Below, piece after piece: positions 32,309-42,333 of a stretch of DNA of 64,000 nt (the first letter of the stretch is position 1; each line of letters starts with the position of its first letter). A program made the position numbers and the translations under genes. The DNA is from Arthrobacter liuii (GTDB taxonomy: Bacteria > Actinomycetota > Actinomycetes > Actinomycetales > Micrococcaceae), in the NCBI RefSeq assembly GCF_014639275.1, contig NZ_BMFW01000010.1, forward strand, positions 4,893 through 68,892. Direction: 5' to 3'. Below the pieces are notes generated by a model. The model was given only the letters and a program-made list of their open reading frames with translations, searched no databases and was not told the DNA's origin.

Positions 32309-33520
32309 TCAGCTCAAGTAGCCGTTCGGGTTCAGGACGTACTTGGTGGCTGCTCCGGCGTCGAACTCCGCGTAGCCCTTCGGTGCCTCCTCCAGCGGAA
32401 TCGCCTTGGCATTGACGTTCTTGGCGATGCTGACCCTGTCATTCAGGATGGCCATCATCAACTGCCGGTTGTACTTCATCACCGGGCACTGGCCGGTGGT
32501 GAAGCTCAGGGACTTGGCCCAGCCGGTGCCAAGGCTCAGCGACAGCGCGCCCTTCTTCGCGGCCTCGTCAATGCCGCCCGGGTCCCCCGTGACATACAGG
32601 CCGGGGATGCCCAGGGCTCCGCCGGCTGCCGTGAGCTCCATGAGGGAATTCAGGACCGTCGCGGGCGCCTCCTTGGCGTCGTGCCCGTGGCCCTTCGCCT
32701 CGAACCCTACGGCGTCGACGCCGCAGTCCACCTCGGGGACACCGAGGATCTGTTCTATCTGGTCCTTCGGATCGCCCTTGGACAAGTCCACGGTTTCACA
32801 GCCAAAGCTGCGCGCCTGAGCCAACCGGCCCTCATTCATGTCGCCCACAATCACGACGGCGGCCCCCAACAGATGCGCACTGGTCGCCGCTGCAAGGCCC
32901 ACCGGACCGGCCCCGGCCACGTAGACGGTGGAGCCAACGCCAACACCGGCCGAAACCGCACCATGGAACCCGGTGGGGAAGATGTCCGAGAGCATGGCCA
33001 GGTCCAGGATTTTCTCCATGGCCCGGTCCTTGTCCGGGAACTTCAGCAGGTTCCAGTCAGCGTACGGAACCAGAACGTAGTTGGCCTGGCCGCCCACCCA
33101 GCCGCCCATGTCCACGTAGCCGTAGGCGCTGCCCGGCCGGTCCGGATTGACGTTCAGGCAGATGCCGGTTTTGCGCTCCTTGCAGTTCCGGCAGCGGCCG
33201 CAGGCGATGTTGAACGGCACCGAGCAGAGGTCGCCCACCTTGATGAATTCGACGTCGCGGCCCACCTCCACCACTTCGCCGGTGATTTCGTGGCCCAGCA
33301 CCAGGTTGGGCGGGGCCGTGGTGCGGCCGCGGACCATGTGCTGGTCCGAACCGCAGATGTTGGTGGCCACCGTCTTAAGGATGACCCCGTGGTTGACTGG
33401 ACGCCCGACGTTGGCCGGATTGACCCCCGGGCCGTCCTTGAGCTCGAACGTGGGGTAATCAATGTCAATTACTTCGACCTTGCCGGCTTCTTTGTAGGCA
33501 ACGGCTTTGTTCCCTGTCAT
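32309..33520 (-). CDS. fdhA: Glutathione-independent formaldehyde dehydrogenase
   Basis: 403 aa zinc-dependent MDR enzyme. Catalytic zinc residues lie in TNICGSDQHMVRG and LGHEITGEV; the structural-zinc loop is intact (ACGRCRNCKERKTGIC). The cofactor site is VYVAGAGPVGLAAATSA, and the long insertions (DCGVDAVGFEAKGHGHD) are characteristic of Pseudomonas putida-type FdhA, which carries a tightly bound NAD and dismutates or oxidises formaldehyde. AGGAG lies 6 nt before the ATG. Divergent from the aldo/keto reductase gene across a 314-bp region. Confidence 0.93.
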   Translation of the reverse strand: MTGNKAVAYKEAGKVEVIDIDYPTFELKDGPGVNPANVGRPVNHGVILKTVATNICGSDQHMVRGRTTAPPNLVLGHEITGEVVEVGRDVEFIKVGDLCSVPFNIACGRCRNCKERKTGICLNVNPDRPGSAYGYVDMGGWVGGQANYVLVPYADWNLLKFPDKDRAMEKILDLAMLSDIFPTGFHGAVSAGVGVGSTVYVAGAGPVGLAAATSAHLLGAAVVIVGDMNEGRLAQARSFGCETVDLSKGDPKDQIEQILGVPEVDCGVDAVGFEAKGHGHDAKEAPATVLNSLMELTAAGGALGIPGLYVTGDPGGIDEAAKKGALSLSLGTGWAKSLSFTTGQCPVMKYNRQLMMAILNDRVSIAKNVNAKAIPLEEAPKGYAEFDAGAATKYVLNPNGYLS

Positions 33521-33834
33521 CTATCGCTCCTATAGTCAGGCGTCCGGTAAGACGGCCGTGATCTGGGTAGGTGAGACACCCCTGAAGGGGAACAGCCCTG
33601 GCCAAATGGTGCTTCCCGATGTTGGCCGTGGTCAGGTACCGGTCCCGGTGGGGATTCGCCCAGTCTAGGCACGGCCCCGGGAGTGGTCTAGGGGTAGCAG
33701 CCCCTAGTTTTCAGGAACATTCCCAAGGTGAAGCGCCTATAGTGTCGTACGCTGCACCACCCGGCCTCCAGAGTTCGGGAAACGAACGCCGGCTGGCCGG
33801 TTCCCAGGCAAGTTCTACCGTTGAGGAGAACGGC
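33521..33834. other. 314-bp divergent intergenic region
   Basis: No gene is visible here. It holds the fdhA ribosome site at the left edge, a small dyad CCCCT-GA-AGGGG at 33579-33590, the stronger inverted repeat at 33688-33707, and TATAGT at 33738-33743 as a possible -10 for the rightward aldo/keto reductase gene. A shared regulatory region for two carbonyl-metabolising enzymes is plausible. Confidence 0.4.
33688..33707. promoter_or_regulatory. Perfect 7-bp inverted repeat, candidate operator
   Basis: CTAGGGG-TAGCAG-CCCCTAG. The dyad centre is about 43 bp upstream of the possible -10 TATAGT (33738-33743), suiting an activator or repressor of the aldo/keto reductase gene. No regulator gene is adjacent. 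Confidence 0.4.
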
Positions 33835-34809
<975 letters not shown>

Positions 34810-34972
34810 CGCAACTGCTGTCCGCAGGGGAGCACCCGGGGGTGCGGCATGTGCCGCCGGGCGCTTTCCCACCCAGGACCGGAGTTTACGGCCGCGGGGC
34901 GGGGCTGGCGTAGGGTGGTTCGTACGGCTGAAGCAAGCGGCCGCTGGTTTCTTCCGTGCGGAGCCCCGTTTC

Positions 34973-36655
34973 ATGTCCGACGACCCTGCCCTGCGGGCCC
35001 TTGCCGCCGCGTCCTTCAACCTGCCGGACCTCCGGGACGGGCAGTTGGCCGGCATGACCGCCCTCGCCAACGGCCGCGACGTTCTCGCCGTCATGCCCAC
35101 CGGATATGGCAAATCCGCCATCTACCAGGTCGCAGCCCTGCACCTGCACCACACAACGGGACGTCCCGCCGTCGTGGTGTCACCGCTGATTGCCCTGCAG
35201 GAGGACCAACTGGACCGGCTGATGCAGGTCCTCGGACCGGACGCCGCGGTGGCCATCAATTCCTCGCGCAGTGACACCGAAGTCGAGGCCGCATGGGAGA
35301 CGGCTGCGGACGGCACGGCTGTGTTCCTGTTCCTCGCCCCGGAACAACTGGCCAAGCAATCAACCGTGGACCGGATCAAAGCCCTGGACATCTCCATGTT
35401 TGTGGTGGATGAGGCCCACTGCGTTTCTTCCTGGGGCCATGACTTCCGCCCCGATTACCTGGCCCTTGGCGATGTCCGGGAGCAACTCGGAAACCCGCCC
35501 GCAGCCGCTTTGACCGCTACCGCCTCCCCGCCGGTGCGGGACGAGATTGTGGAGCGGCTGGGCATGAAGGACCCTTTGGTCCTGGTCCACGGCTTCGACA
35601 GGCCCAACATCACGCTGGACGTGGTGCGGCATCATGAGGACAAGGGCAAGCGCAAGGCCGTTCTGGAACAGGTAGCGGACCTGGCCCGGCAGGGTCACGG
35701 GCTGCTCTACGCTGCCACCCGGAAGGACACGGAAAAGTACGCTGCCAAGCTGGCCACGCAGGGTCTGCGCGCGGAGGCCTACCATGCGGGCCGTCCCGCC
35801 GCGGACCGGGAACACATCCACGAGCTGTTCCTTGACGACAAGCTGGACGTGGTGGTCGCCACCACCGCGTTCGGCATGGGCATCGATAAGCCGAACGTCC
35901 GCTTTGTGGTCCACGCCGACATCCCCGAATCGCTGGACTCCTATTACCAGGAGATCGGGCGGGCGGGCAGGGACGGGGAGCCCGCATCGGCGGTGCTGCA
36001 TTACCGCTCGGAGGACCTGGGCCTGCGGAAATTCTTCGGCACCCACTCCCCCGATCCCGATTCCCTCCTTGCGGTGCTGAAGGTGCTCAAGGCGGCACAT
36101 GCGGCCACCCCCAAGTCCTCCCTCGCTGAGTTGACCGGTTTCAAAACCCGCCGCATCACGGGCCTGGTGAACCAGTTGGAGGAGATTGGTGCCGTGGCCA
36201 CCGGCACGCGCGGTGTCCGGCTGATCTCCAAGGCCAAGCTGCCCACGCTGGTGAGCGACGCCGTCGAACTCGCCGAGGCCCGGCAGCGGGTGGACCAGTC
36301 CCGCCTCACCATGATGCGCGCCTACGCCGAGACGGACGGCTGCCGCCGGCAGTTCCTGCTGGGCTACTTCGGCGAGGACCTGCCGGCGCCGTGCGGCAAC
36401 TGTGACGGCTGCACGGCGGTTGCCGCCACCCGGGATGACGTGGCGCAGCCGGGCAAAACGTCCGACGGCGGCGGCATGGTTTCCGCCGTCGACGAACCTT
36501 TCCCGCTGCAGTCCACGGTGGTCCACAAGGAGTGGGGCCCCGGACTGGTGATGCGGCACGAGGACGATGTCATTACGGTGCTATTCGACCAGGAAGGGTA
36601 CAAGACGCTGTCCCGGTCTGCCGTCATGGAGCACAAGCTGCTGAAGCCCGCTTAG
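34973..36655 (+). CDS. recQ: RecQ-family ATP-dependent DNA helicase
   Basis: 560 aa from MSDDPALRAL. Helicase motifs: Walker A MPTGYGKSAIYQ near residue 40, DEAH box VVDEAHCVSSWGHDF near 145, TATASPPVRDEIV, GIDKPNVRFVVH, and motif VI YQEIGRAGRDGEPAS. The RecQ zinc-binding Cys are in CRRQFLLGYFGEDLPAPCGNCDGC. There is no HRDC domain; instead the last 50 residues (VVHKEWGPGLVMRHEDDVITV and on) form a small DUF3553-like module seen in actinobacterial RecQ proteins. It unwinds DNA 3' to 5' in repair and recombination. Confidence 0.92.
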   Translation: MSDDPALRALAAASFNLPDLRDGQLAGMTALANGRDVLAVMPTGYGKSAIYQVAALHLHHTTGRPAVVVSPLIALQEDQLDRLMQVLGPDAAVAINSSRSDTEVEAAWETAADGTAVFLFLAPEQLAKQSTVDRIKALDISMFVVDEAHCVSSWGHDFRPDYLALGDVREQLGNPPAAALTATASPPVRDEIVERLGMKDPLVLVHGFDRPNITLDVVRHHEDKGKRKAVLEQVADLARQGHGLLYAATRKDTEKYAAKLATQGLRAEAYHAGRPAADREHIHELFLDDKLDVVVATTAFGMGIDKPNVRFVVHADIPESLDSYYQEIGRAGRDGEPASAVLHYRSEDLGLRKFFGTHSPDPDSLLAVLKVLKAAHAATPKSSLAELTGFKTRRITGLVNQLEEIGAVATGTRGVRLISKAKLPTLVSDAVELAEARQRVDQSRLTMMRAYAETDGCRRQFLLGYFGEDLPAPCGNCDGCTAVAATRDDVAQPGKTSDGGGMVSAVDEPFPLQSTVVHKEWGPGLVMRHEDDVITVLFDQEGYKTLSRSAVMEHKLLKPA

Positions 36656-36691
36656 GTAGGCTGGGGGAACCTCCGACGAAAGGCCCGCCGC

Positions 36692-37894
36692 GTGGAAGTA
36701 CCTGCGTATGTCTGGACCCTGACCATTGCGGGAATCGTGGGGCTGCTGGCGTTCGATTTCTTCTTCCATGTCCGCAAGGCCCACACCCCGTCCCTCAAGG
36801 AATCTGCCACCTGGTCGTCGATCTACGTGGGCATCGCGGTTCTGTTCGGGCTGGGAGTGCTGCTGTTTGGCGGCCCCGCCATGGGCACCGAGTACTTCGC
36901 AGGCTATGTCACGGAGAAGGCGCTGTCAGTAGACAACCTCTTCGTTTTCCTCATCATCATGGCCAGTTTCAAGGTGCCCCGCGCGGACCAGCAAAAAGTG
37001 CTGCTGTTCGGCATCGTGTTCTCCCTGATCGCGCGCACGGCGTTCATCTTCCTGGGCGCGGCACTGATCAACAGCTTCGCCTGGGTGTTCTACATCTTTG
37101 GGCTCATCCTGCTGGTCACGGCCGGCAACCTGCTCAAGCCGGACAGCCACGACGACGACTCCGACGGCCTGGTGGTCCGGCTCGCCAAGAAACTCCTGCC
37201 GGCGTCCGAACACTACGACGGCGACAAGCTCTTCACAGTGGAGAACGGCAAGCGGGTCCTGACGCCCATGCTGCTGGTGATGCTGGCCATCGGCGGCACG
37301 GACATCCTGTTCGCTTTGGACTCCATTCCGGCGATCTTCGGCCTCACCCAGAACGTGTTCGTCGTGTTCACCGCCACCGCGTTCTCGCTGATGGGCCTAC
37401 GCCAGCTGTTCTTCCTGATCGATGGGCTCCTGGACCGGCTGATCTTCCTCTCGTTCGGCCTGGCGGTCATCCTGGGCTTCATCGGCGTGAAGCTCATCCT
37501 GCACGCCCTGCACGAGAACACCCTGCCGTTCATCAACGACGGCGAGCACGTCAGCGTGGTGGAGGTCAGCACCGGCGTCTCGCTCGGCGTGATCCTGGGC
37601 GTCCTGCTGGTCACCATCCTGGCGTCCATCTTCAGCCCCAAGGGCAAGGCCAAAAACGCCGTGTCCGGCGCCAGGCGCCACGCCACCGAATACCTGGACC
37701 TCAACTACGAGACGGACATGGCTGAACGCGACAAGATCTTCGCCAGGATGTGCCGCGAGGAGGACCAGATCCGCAAGCTTCCCGAAAAGTACAAGCGGCT
37801 GGTCCGGCATGAAACCGAGTTCATGGACCTGATCCGGAGCGCCCACTCGGAGCACGACAAAGCCCAGGTCCGGGCTGCCGCCGCAGAGGGCTGA
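36692..37894 (+). CDS. TerC family integral membrane protein
   Basis: 400 aa, about nine membrane segments. Family marks are LAFDFFFHVRKAHTPSLKE after the first helix, EKALSVDNLFVFLIIM with the conserved Asp-Asn, DILFALDSIPAIFGLTQ with the second acidic pair, and ALMGLRQLFFLIDGLLDRL. TerC proteins are linked to tellurite resistance and to metal export to secreted enzymes. GTG start 36 bp after recQ. The cytoplasmic C-terminal tail is long and charged. Confidence 0.92.
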   Translation: MEVPAYVWTLTIAGIVGLLAFDFFFHVRKAHTPSLKESATWSSIYVGIAVLFGLGVLLFGGPAMGTEYFAGYVTEKALSVDNLFVFLIIMASFKVPRADQQKVLLFGIVFSLIARTAFIFLGAALINSFAWVFYIFGLILLVTAGNLLKPDSHDDDSDGLVVRLAKKLLPASEHYDGDKLFTVENGKRVLTPMLLVMLAIGGTDILFALDSIPAIFGLTQNVFVVFTATAFSLMGLRQLFFLIDGLLDRLIFLSFGLAVILGFIGVKLILHALHENTLPFINDGEHVSVVEVSTGVSLGVILGVLLVTILASIFSPKGKAKNAVSGARRHATEYLDLNYETDMAERDKIFARMCREEDQIRKLPEKYKRLVRHETEFMDLIRSAHSEHDKAQVRAAAAEG

Positions 37895-37904
37895 CCCTCA
37901 CCCC

Positions 37905-37964
37905 AACTAGGTAGCAGTAACTGTCGTTTTAGGGGCTCAAAACGACACCTGCTGCGACCTACTT
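37905..37964 (-). repeat. 60-bp palindromic repeat, copy 1
   Basis: Read on the minus strand it begins AAGTAGGTCGCAG and ends CTACCTAGTT; 51 of 60 bases match copy 2 at 42263-42322. Inner arms TGTCGTTTT/AAAACGACA can pair perfectly, with partly paired outer arms. It lies between the convergent terC and eda genes, so it may act as a transcript end for both. Confidence 0.8.
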
Positions 37965-37968
37965 TGGT

Positions 37969-38595
37969 TCAGCGGCTGAGGGCTGCCGCCCCGTTGGCCA
38001 GTTTAGTGATCCGCCCCCAGTCCTTGGCCGCGACGGCGTCTGCCGGGGTAAGCCAACTGCCGCCCACGCAGGCCACGTTGGGCAGCCTAAGGTAGTCCGG
38101 CGCGGCGGCCAGGCTGATACCTCCGGTGGGGCAAAACTGCACGTCCGGGATGGGCGCGCCGACGGCCGCCAGGTAGGACGGGCCGCCCGCAGGCCCGGCC
38201 GGGAAGAACTTCATGGCGTCCAGGCCCTGTTCCAGGACCGCCAGGACCTCCCCCACCGTGGCGACTCCAGGAAGCACCGGGACGTCCAGGGACAGCATCG
38301 CGGTGAGCAGGGCCGGGGTGACCCCTGGACTGACCAGGAATTTGGCACCCGCCTGCACGGCGGCGTCGGCCTGTGCGGGCCTGAGGATGGTACCGGCGCC
38401 CGCCAGGATCTCCGGCACCTCCTCGGCGATCAGTTTCAGCGAAGTCAGCGCTGAGTCGGTGCGGAGGGTCAGCTCGATGATCTTGACCCCGCCGTCCGCC
38501 AGCGCGCGGGCCAGGGGCACCGCGTCCTGGGGATCGTCAATGGTGACCACCGGGATGACCGGTGAGACGCGGAGGACGGCGGATGCGTCAGCCAT
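37969..38595 (-). CDS. eda: KDPG/KHG aldolase
   Basis: 208 aa from MADASAVLR. The small class I aldolase barrel shows IIELTLRTDSAL (catalytic Glu), AGAGTILRPAQ, and GLDAMKFFPAGPAGG with the Schiff-base Lys. It splits 2-keto-3-deoxy-6-phosphogluconate into pyruvate and glyceraldehyde 3-phosphate. It overlaps the upstream reductase gene by 8 bp when started at 38595; four more codons are open. It is the last gene and last step of the sugar-acid operon, just before repeat copy 1. Confidence 0.92.
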   Translation of the reverse strand: MADASAVLRVSPVIPVVTIDDPQDAVPLARALADGGVKIIELTLRTDSALTSLKLIAEEVPEILAGAGTILRPAQADAAVQAGAKFLVSPGVTPALLTAMLSLDVPVLPGVATVGEVLAVLEQGLDAMKFFPAGPAGGPSYLAAVGAPIPDVQFCPTGGISLAAAPDYLRLPNVACVGGSWLTPADAVAAKDWGRITKLANGAAALSR

Positions 38596-40045
38596 GGTTG
38601 ATCTCATTTCCCAGGCCTGCGAGCCTGTCGTCGATAGTGCCGTTGGTGTCGATGATGCGGTACCAGTGCAGGAGCAGGTCCCGGAACCGTTCGTTCACGC
38701 CCAGTCCAGGCTCGACGACGGGCCGGAACCCGAGCAGGGCCGGCACCACGGTGTCAGCGCTACGGGTTTCGGGAAGTGCTGCCTGCAGTTCCGGGGCCAG
38801 CGGATCGTTCAAGTCCGCTTCCGGGGTGTTGGCCACATGGTGCATCCACGCGGCGACGGCGAGCGCGGCCCACTTCGGTTCCCGGCCGGCATCGAGCGTT
38901 CCGCGGACGGTCCCCAGCAGCCGCAGGCCGATCTTTTGCGAACCATCACTGCCCACCTTCGCGGTGGTGTGGCCGAGGGCCGGGTTCGCGAACCGGCGGA
39001 GCACCTCTTCGCAGTACTGTTCCCCGTCCAGCCCGGCCGGGAGGGTGATGCTGGGCAGGGCCTCGTCAATCATCATGCGCCGGCACGCGGTGCGGAACGC
39101 GTCCACGGCTACGGCGTCGCTGATGCTCCCCTTGCCGGTGGCCAGGCCAAGGTAAGCCAGCATGGAATGGCTGGCATTGAGCAGCCGCAATTTGGCCGCT
39201 TCCCAGGCGGCCACGTCGGTGCTGAACAGCGCCCCAGCGTCCTCCCACCGCGGGCGGCCGGCAGCGAAGTTGTCCTCGATGACCCACTGCTTGAAGGGTT
39301 CGGCCACCACGGCGGCTTCGTCACGCAGGCCAAGTTCGCGTTCGACGGCGGCAAGGTCGCCTTCGGTGGTGGCCGGCACCATCCGGTCCACCATGGTGGA
39401 CGGGAAGGTGGCGTTGCCCGCCAGCCAGGCAAGGAGATCGTCGCTTTCGGCTTCCGGCAGGGCTGCGGCGAAGTTCCGGACAATCGTGGCGGTCAGTTCG
39501 CCGTTGCCGGGCAGGTTGTCACAGGACACCACGGTGATGGGCCCAGCGCCGGTGCGGGAACGCTGCTGCAGGCCCCGGGCGATCTGTCCGACGGCGGTAC
39601 GCGGGCCCCCGCCGGCCACGTCCGCCTGGACGTCGGGGTCGGCCAGGTCCAGGGTGCGGGTTTGCGGATCGAAACGGTACCCCTTTTCGGTGATGGTGAG
39701 GGTGACGATCCTGGTGGCCGGGGCGGCGAGGCGGTCCACCACCAGCTGGGGATTGTCCCGCCCCGAGATGGCTTCCACGATGCTGGACACCACGCGCACC
39801 GGGGCAGCCACTTCCCCACGCTCCGCCACCGAGAACAGGCCGTGCTGCGGGGCGAGCTGCCGGGCCACGGTGTCCGACCGCTGGGTGACGCCGACGATTC
39901 CCCACTCGAGGTCCCCTGAGGCGAGCATCGCGTCTTCCGTGAACACGGCAGTGTGGGCGCGGGCGAAGGCACCCAGGCCAAGGTGGACAATGCCGGGCCG
40001 GATCTTGTCCCGCTGGAGGGCAGGTTCCTGGCCGCTCCCGGCCAG
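38588..40045 (-). CDS. uxuB: Fructuronate reductase (mannitol dehydrogenase family), start codon unusual
   Basis: About 485 aa if started at CTG 40045. Long-chain MDR-family marks are KIRPGIVHLGLGAFARAHTA (NAD loop), ITEKGYRFDP, SCDNLPGNGE, and the catalytic K-x5-N-x2-H region KLRLLNASHSMLAYLG. It reduces D-fructuronate to D-mannonate with NADH. The first standard start (GTG 39946) would remove the NAD loop. Between an in-frame TGA near 40210 and that GTG there is no ATG, GTG or TTG, so translation must begin at a rare codon (CTG 40045 or ATC 40069), or the sequence holds an error. The kinase gene ends at 40057, suggesting coupling. Confidence 0.8.
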   Translation of the reverse strand: MAGSGQEPALQRDKIRPGIVHLGLGAFARAHTAVFTEDAMLASGDLEWGIVGVTQRSDTVARQLAPQHGLFSVAERGEVAAPVRVVSSIVEAISGRDNPQLVVDRLAAPATRIVTLTITEKGYRFDPQTRTLDLADPDVQADVAGGGPRTAVGQIARGLQQRSRTGAGPITVVSCDNLPGNGELTATIVRNFAAALPEAESDDLLAWLAGNATFPSTMVDRMVPATTEGDLAAVERELGLRDEAAVVAEPFKQWVIEDNFAAGRPRWEDAGALFSTDVAAWEAAKLRLLNASHSMLAYLGLATGKGSISDAVAVDAFRTACRRMMIDEALPSITLPAGLDGEQYCEEVLRRFANPALGHTTAKVGSDGSQKIGLRLLGTVRGTLDAGREPKWAALAVAAWMHHVANTPEADLNDPLAPELQAALPETRSADTVVPALLGFRPVVEPGLGVNERFRDLLLHWYRIIDTNGTIDDRLAGLGNEINHG

Positions 40046-40056
40046 GGACCCGTTGC

Positions 40057-41022
40057 TTAGGCGTTCGATGACACGGCCCCTGCCACGAAGGTGCCGGCGG
40101 CATGGGCCCGGGTCTGCTCGAACGTGGGGATGAAGCCTGTGCCGCCCTTGCCGCCCACCACCAGCGAGGAAGCGGCAGCGCCGTAACGCGCCGCCGTCGG
40201 GAAGTCATCTCCCAGTACCAGCCGTGCGGTCAGGGTACCGACGAACGCGTCTCCGGCGCCGGTCTGGTCCACGAGGGCAGGCGCCGGAACCGCCGGAACC
40301 CACGCGGACACGCCATCCGCTTCGAGCTGGACTCCCTTCGCGCCGCAGGTGACGGCGACGTTCGCGGCGCCCAGGGCACGGAGCTTGCTTGCGGCTTCTT
40401 CCGCCGAGGACACGCCCAGCAGCGCGCCCGTCTCACCGGGGAAGGACGGCGTGACCAGGAAGGTCTGCGGCGCCAGGTAGGTGAGGGCCGCCGTCGCATC
40501 CTCCACGGAGGTGAGGCGGGGACGGAAGTTGGGGTCGTACACAAAGCGCTTGGCAAGCCCTGCGGCTTTGACGACGGCGGCGCGGGCCGTCGTCGAGATG
40601 GCGCAGGCGATGCCGCCGGCCACCACGGCGCCAGCGGCCTCGAAGACTGCCGGGTCGACGTCGTCCGGTCCCAGGGTGGACCCCACGCTCCCGCTGCGGG
40701 CGTAGGAGAACTCGCGTTCGCCGTGGGGGTCGCTGTGCACCAGGTAGACGCCCTGCTGGCCGCGGCGGAACGTCAGCAGGTTGGTGGAAATACCCAGTTC
40801 GGCGATCCGGGCCGCGATTGCCCGGCCCAGTTCGTCGTCGGTCAGCACGGAAAGAAGTCCAACCTTGGCACCTGCTGCGGCCGCGGCCGCTGCGACGTTG
40901 AGCGCGTCCCCTGAGATGCCCAGTTGCGCCGGAACGCCGTGGGCGAAGGGCAGGTCGGTGGCGACCTCGACGAGGATTTCCCCCATCACCACCACGTCGA
41001 AGCTGTCGTGAATAGCGTTCAC
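40057..41022 (-). CDS. kdgK: 2-keto-3-deoxygluconate kinase (PfkB family)
   Basis: 321 aa ribokinase-fold protein. The substrate site is near [20 protein letters not shown], the ATP/anion hole is [13 protein letters not shown] near residue 255 with the catalytic Asp, and YDPNFRPRL is typical of KDG and sugar-acid kinases. It phosphorylates 2-keto-3-deoxy-D-gluconate to KDPG. It overlaps the dehydratase gene by 4 bp (ATGA). Its specificity is set by neighbours that make KDG and consume KDPG. Confidence 0.88.
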   Translation of the reverse strand: MNAIHDSFDVVVMGEILVEVATDLPFAHGVPAQLGISGDALNVAAAAAAAGAKVGLLSVLTDDELGRAIAARIAELGISTNLLTFRRGQQGVYLVHSDPHGEREFSYARSGSVGSTLGPDDVDPAVFEAAGAVVAGGIACAISTTARAAVVKAAGLAKRFVYDPNFRPRLTSVEDATAALTYLAPQTFLVTPSFPGETGALLGVSSAEEAASKLRALGAANVAVTCGAKGVQLEADGVSAWVPAVPAPALVDQTGAGDAFVGTLTARLVLGDDFPTAARYGAAASSLVVGGKGGTGFIPTFEQTRAHAAGTFVAGAVSSNA

Positions 41023-42230
41023 CAGTCGTGCACCGATCCGTCCAGGCGCCGGTTTACCGGCAGGTATTTGGCGTCGAAGGGGAAGCGTGCGGCGGCTTCC
41101 TCGTTGAACTCTACGCCCAAGCCTGGGGCGTCGCCCGGGTGCATGTAGCCGTCGTTGAAGGTGTAGGAGGTTTTGAAGACTTCGCCGGCCGGGTCGCGGT
41201 GGCCCATGTATTCCTGGATGCCGAAGTTGGGAATGCCCATGTCCACGTGCAGCGCGGCGGCGAGGGAGACCGGGGACAGGTCGCCGGCGCCGTGCGAGCC
41301 GGAACGGACGCCGTAGAGCTCTGCCAGCGAGAAGATCCGGCGCAAGTGCGTGATGCCGCCGGCGTGTGAGACGGAGGTGCGGATGTAGTCGATGAGGCGT
41401 TCGGTGATGAGCTGCTGGCAGTCCCAGATGGAGTTGAACACCTCACCCACGGCAACGGGGGTGGTGGTGTGCTGGCGGATCAGGCGGAACGCCGACTGGT
41501 CCTCTGCCGGCGTCGGGTCCTCGATCCAGAACGGCCGGTACTCCTCCAGCGACGCGCCCAGCCTGCCCGCCTCGATCGGCGTGAGCCGGTGGTGGACGTC
41601 ATGCAGGACATGGACGCCGTAGCCGAACTGCTCCCGGACATGGGCCATCATTTTCGGCGCGAAGTCCAGGTACGCGGTGGTTTCCCACGTGTCCTCCTGC
41701 GGCACGTTGCCGCTGGCCGGCTCGTAGAGCTTCCCGTCCACCGGAGCGATACCGTAGGTTTTGTCCAGGCCCGGCACCGCTGCCTGCGCGCGGATGGCCT
41801 TGTAGCCCAGGTCCAGGTGGTGCTGGAAGTCCGCGCTGAGGTCATCAAGCGTGGAGCCGCTGGCGTGGCCGTAGACCATCACGCCCTCACGCGCCGCGCC
41901 GCCCAGGAGTTCGTAGACGGGCATGCCGGCAGCCTTGCCCTTGATGTCCCAAAGCGCGACGTCGATCGCGGCGATCGCGGTCATGGTCACCGGGCCGCGG
42001 CGCCAGTAGGCGCCCTTGTAGAAGTACTGCCAGGCATCCTCGATGCGGCGGGCGTCGCGGCCGATCAGCAGCGGGCAAAGGTGCTCGGAAAGGTAGGACG
42101 CCACAGCCAGCTCCCGACCGTTCAGGGTGGCGTCGCCGATGCCGGTGATGCCGTCCTCGGTTTCAATTAAGAGCGTGACGTAGTTCCGTCCGGGCGACGA
42201 AACCACTACCCGTGCGTCGGTGATCTTCAC
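41019..42230 (-). CDS. manD: D-mannonate dehydratase (ManD/RspA, enolase superfamily)
   Basis: 403 aa from GTG 42230 with AGGA 6 nt upstream. It begins [21 protein letters not shown] as in RspA/ManD proteins. Catalytic and metal regions include [14 protein letters not shown] (Arg-x-Gln), [42 protein letters not shown] and [12 protein letters not shown]. It dehydrates D-mannonate (some members also D-gluconate) to 2-keto-3-deoxygluconate. First gene of the four-gene dehydratase-kinase-reductase-aldolase block. The longer frame to 42752 is antisense to the upstream gene. Confidence 0.93.
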   Translation of the reverse strand: MKITDARVVVSSPGRNYVTLLIETEDGITGIGDATLNGRELAVASYLSEHLCPLLIGRDARRIEDAWQYFYKGAYWRRGPVTMTAIAAIDVALWDIKGKAAGMPVYELLGGAAREGVMVYGHASGSTLDDLSADFQHHLDLGYKAIRAQAAVPGLDKTYGIAPVDGKLYEPASGNVPQEDTWETTAYLDFAPKMMAHVREQFGYGVHVLHDVHHRLTPIEAGRLGASLEEYRPFWIEDPTPAEDQSAFRLIRQHTTTPVAVGEVFNSIWDCQQLITERLIDYIRTSVSHAGGITHLRRIFSLAELYGVRSGSHGAGDLSPVSLAAALHVDMGIPNFGIQEYMGHRDPAGEVFKTSYTFNDGYMHPGDAPGLGVEFNEEAAARFPFDAKYLPVNRRLDGSVHDW

Positions 42231-42262
42231 TGGGGGTCCTTTAACTTCAGGGGGCGTCTTGC

Positions 42263-42322
42263 AAGTAGGTCGCAGTAGATGTCGTTTTGAGGGCTCAAAA
42301 CGACATCTACTGCTACTTAGTT
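42263..42322 (+). repeat. 60-bp palindromic repeat, copy 2
   Basis: AAGTAGGTCG, then a perfect 18-bp inverted repeat (42273-42290 with 42295-42312) around a GGGC loop, then CTACTTAGTT. 51 of 60 bases match copy 1, which lies in the opposite orientation. It sits between the idonate-type dehydrogenase and manD, within a run of same-strand genes, so it may form an mRNA-processing or attenuating hairpin. Confidence 0.85.
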
Positions 42323-42333
42323 GGGTCTGGTGG

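Noticed and set aside
33619..33834. N-terminal extension of the aldo/keto reductase
   Set aside because: It would translate the promoter and dyad; ATG 33835 follows GAGGAG and gives the family start.
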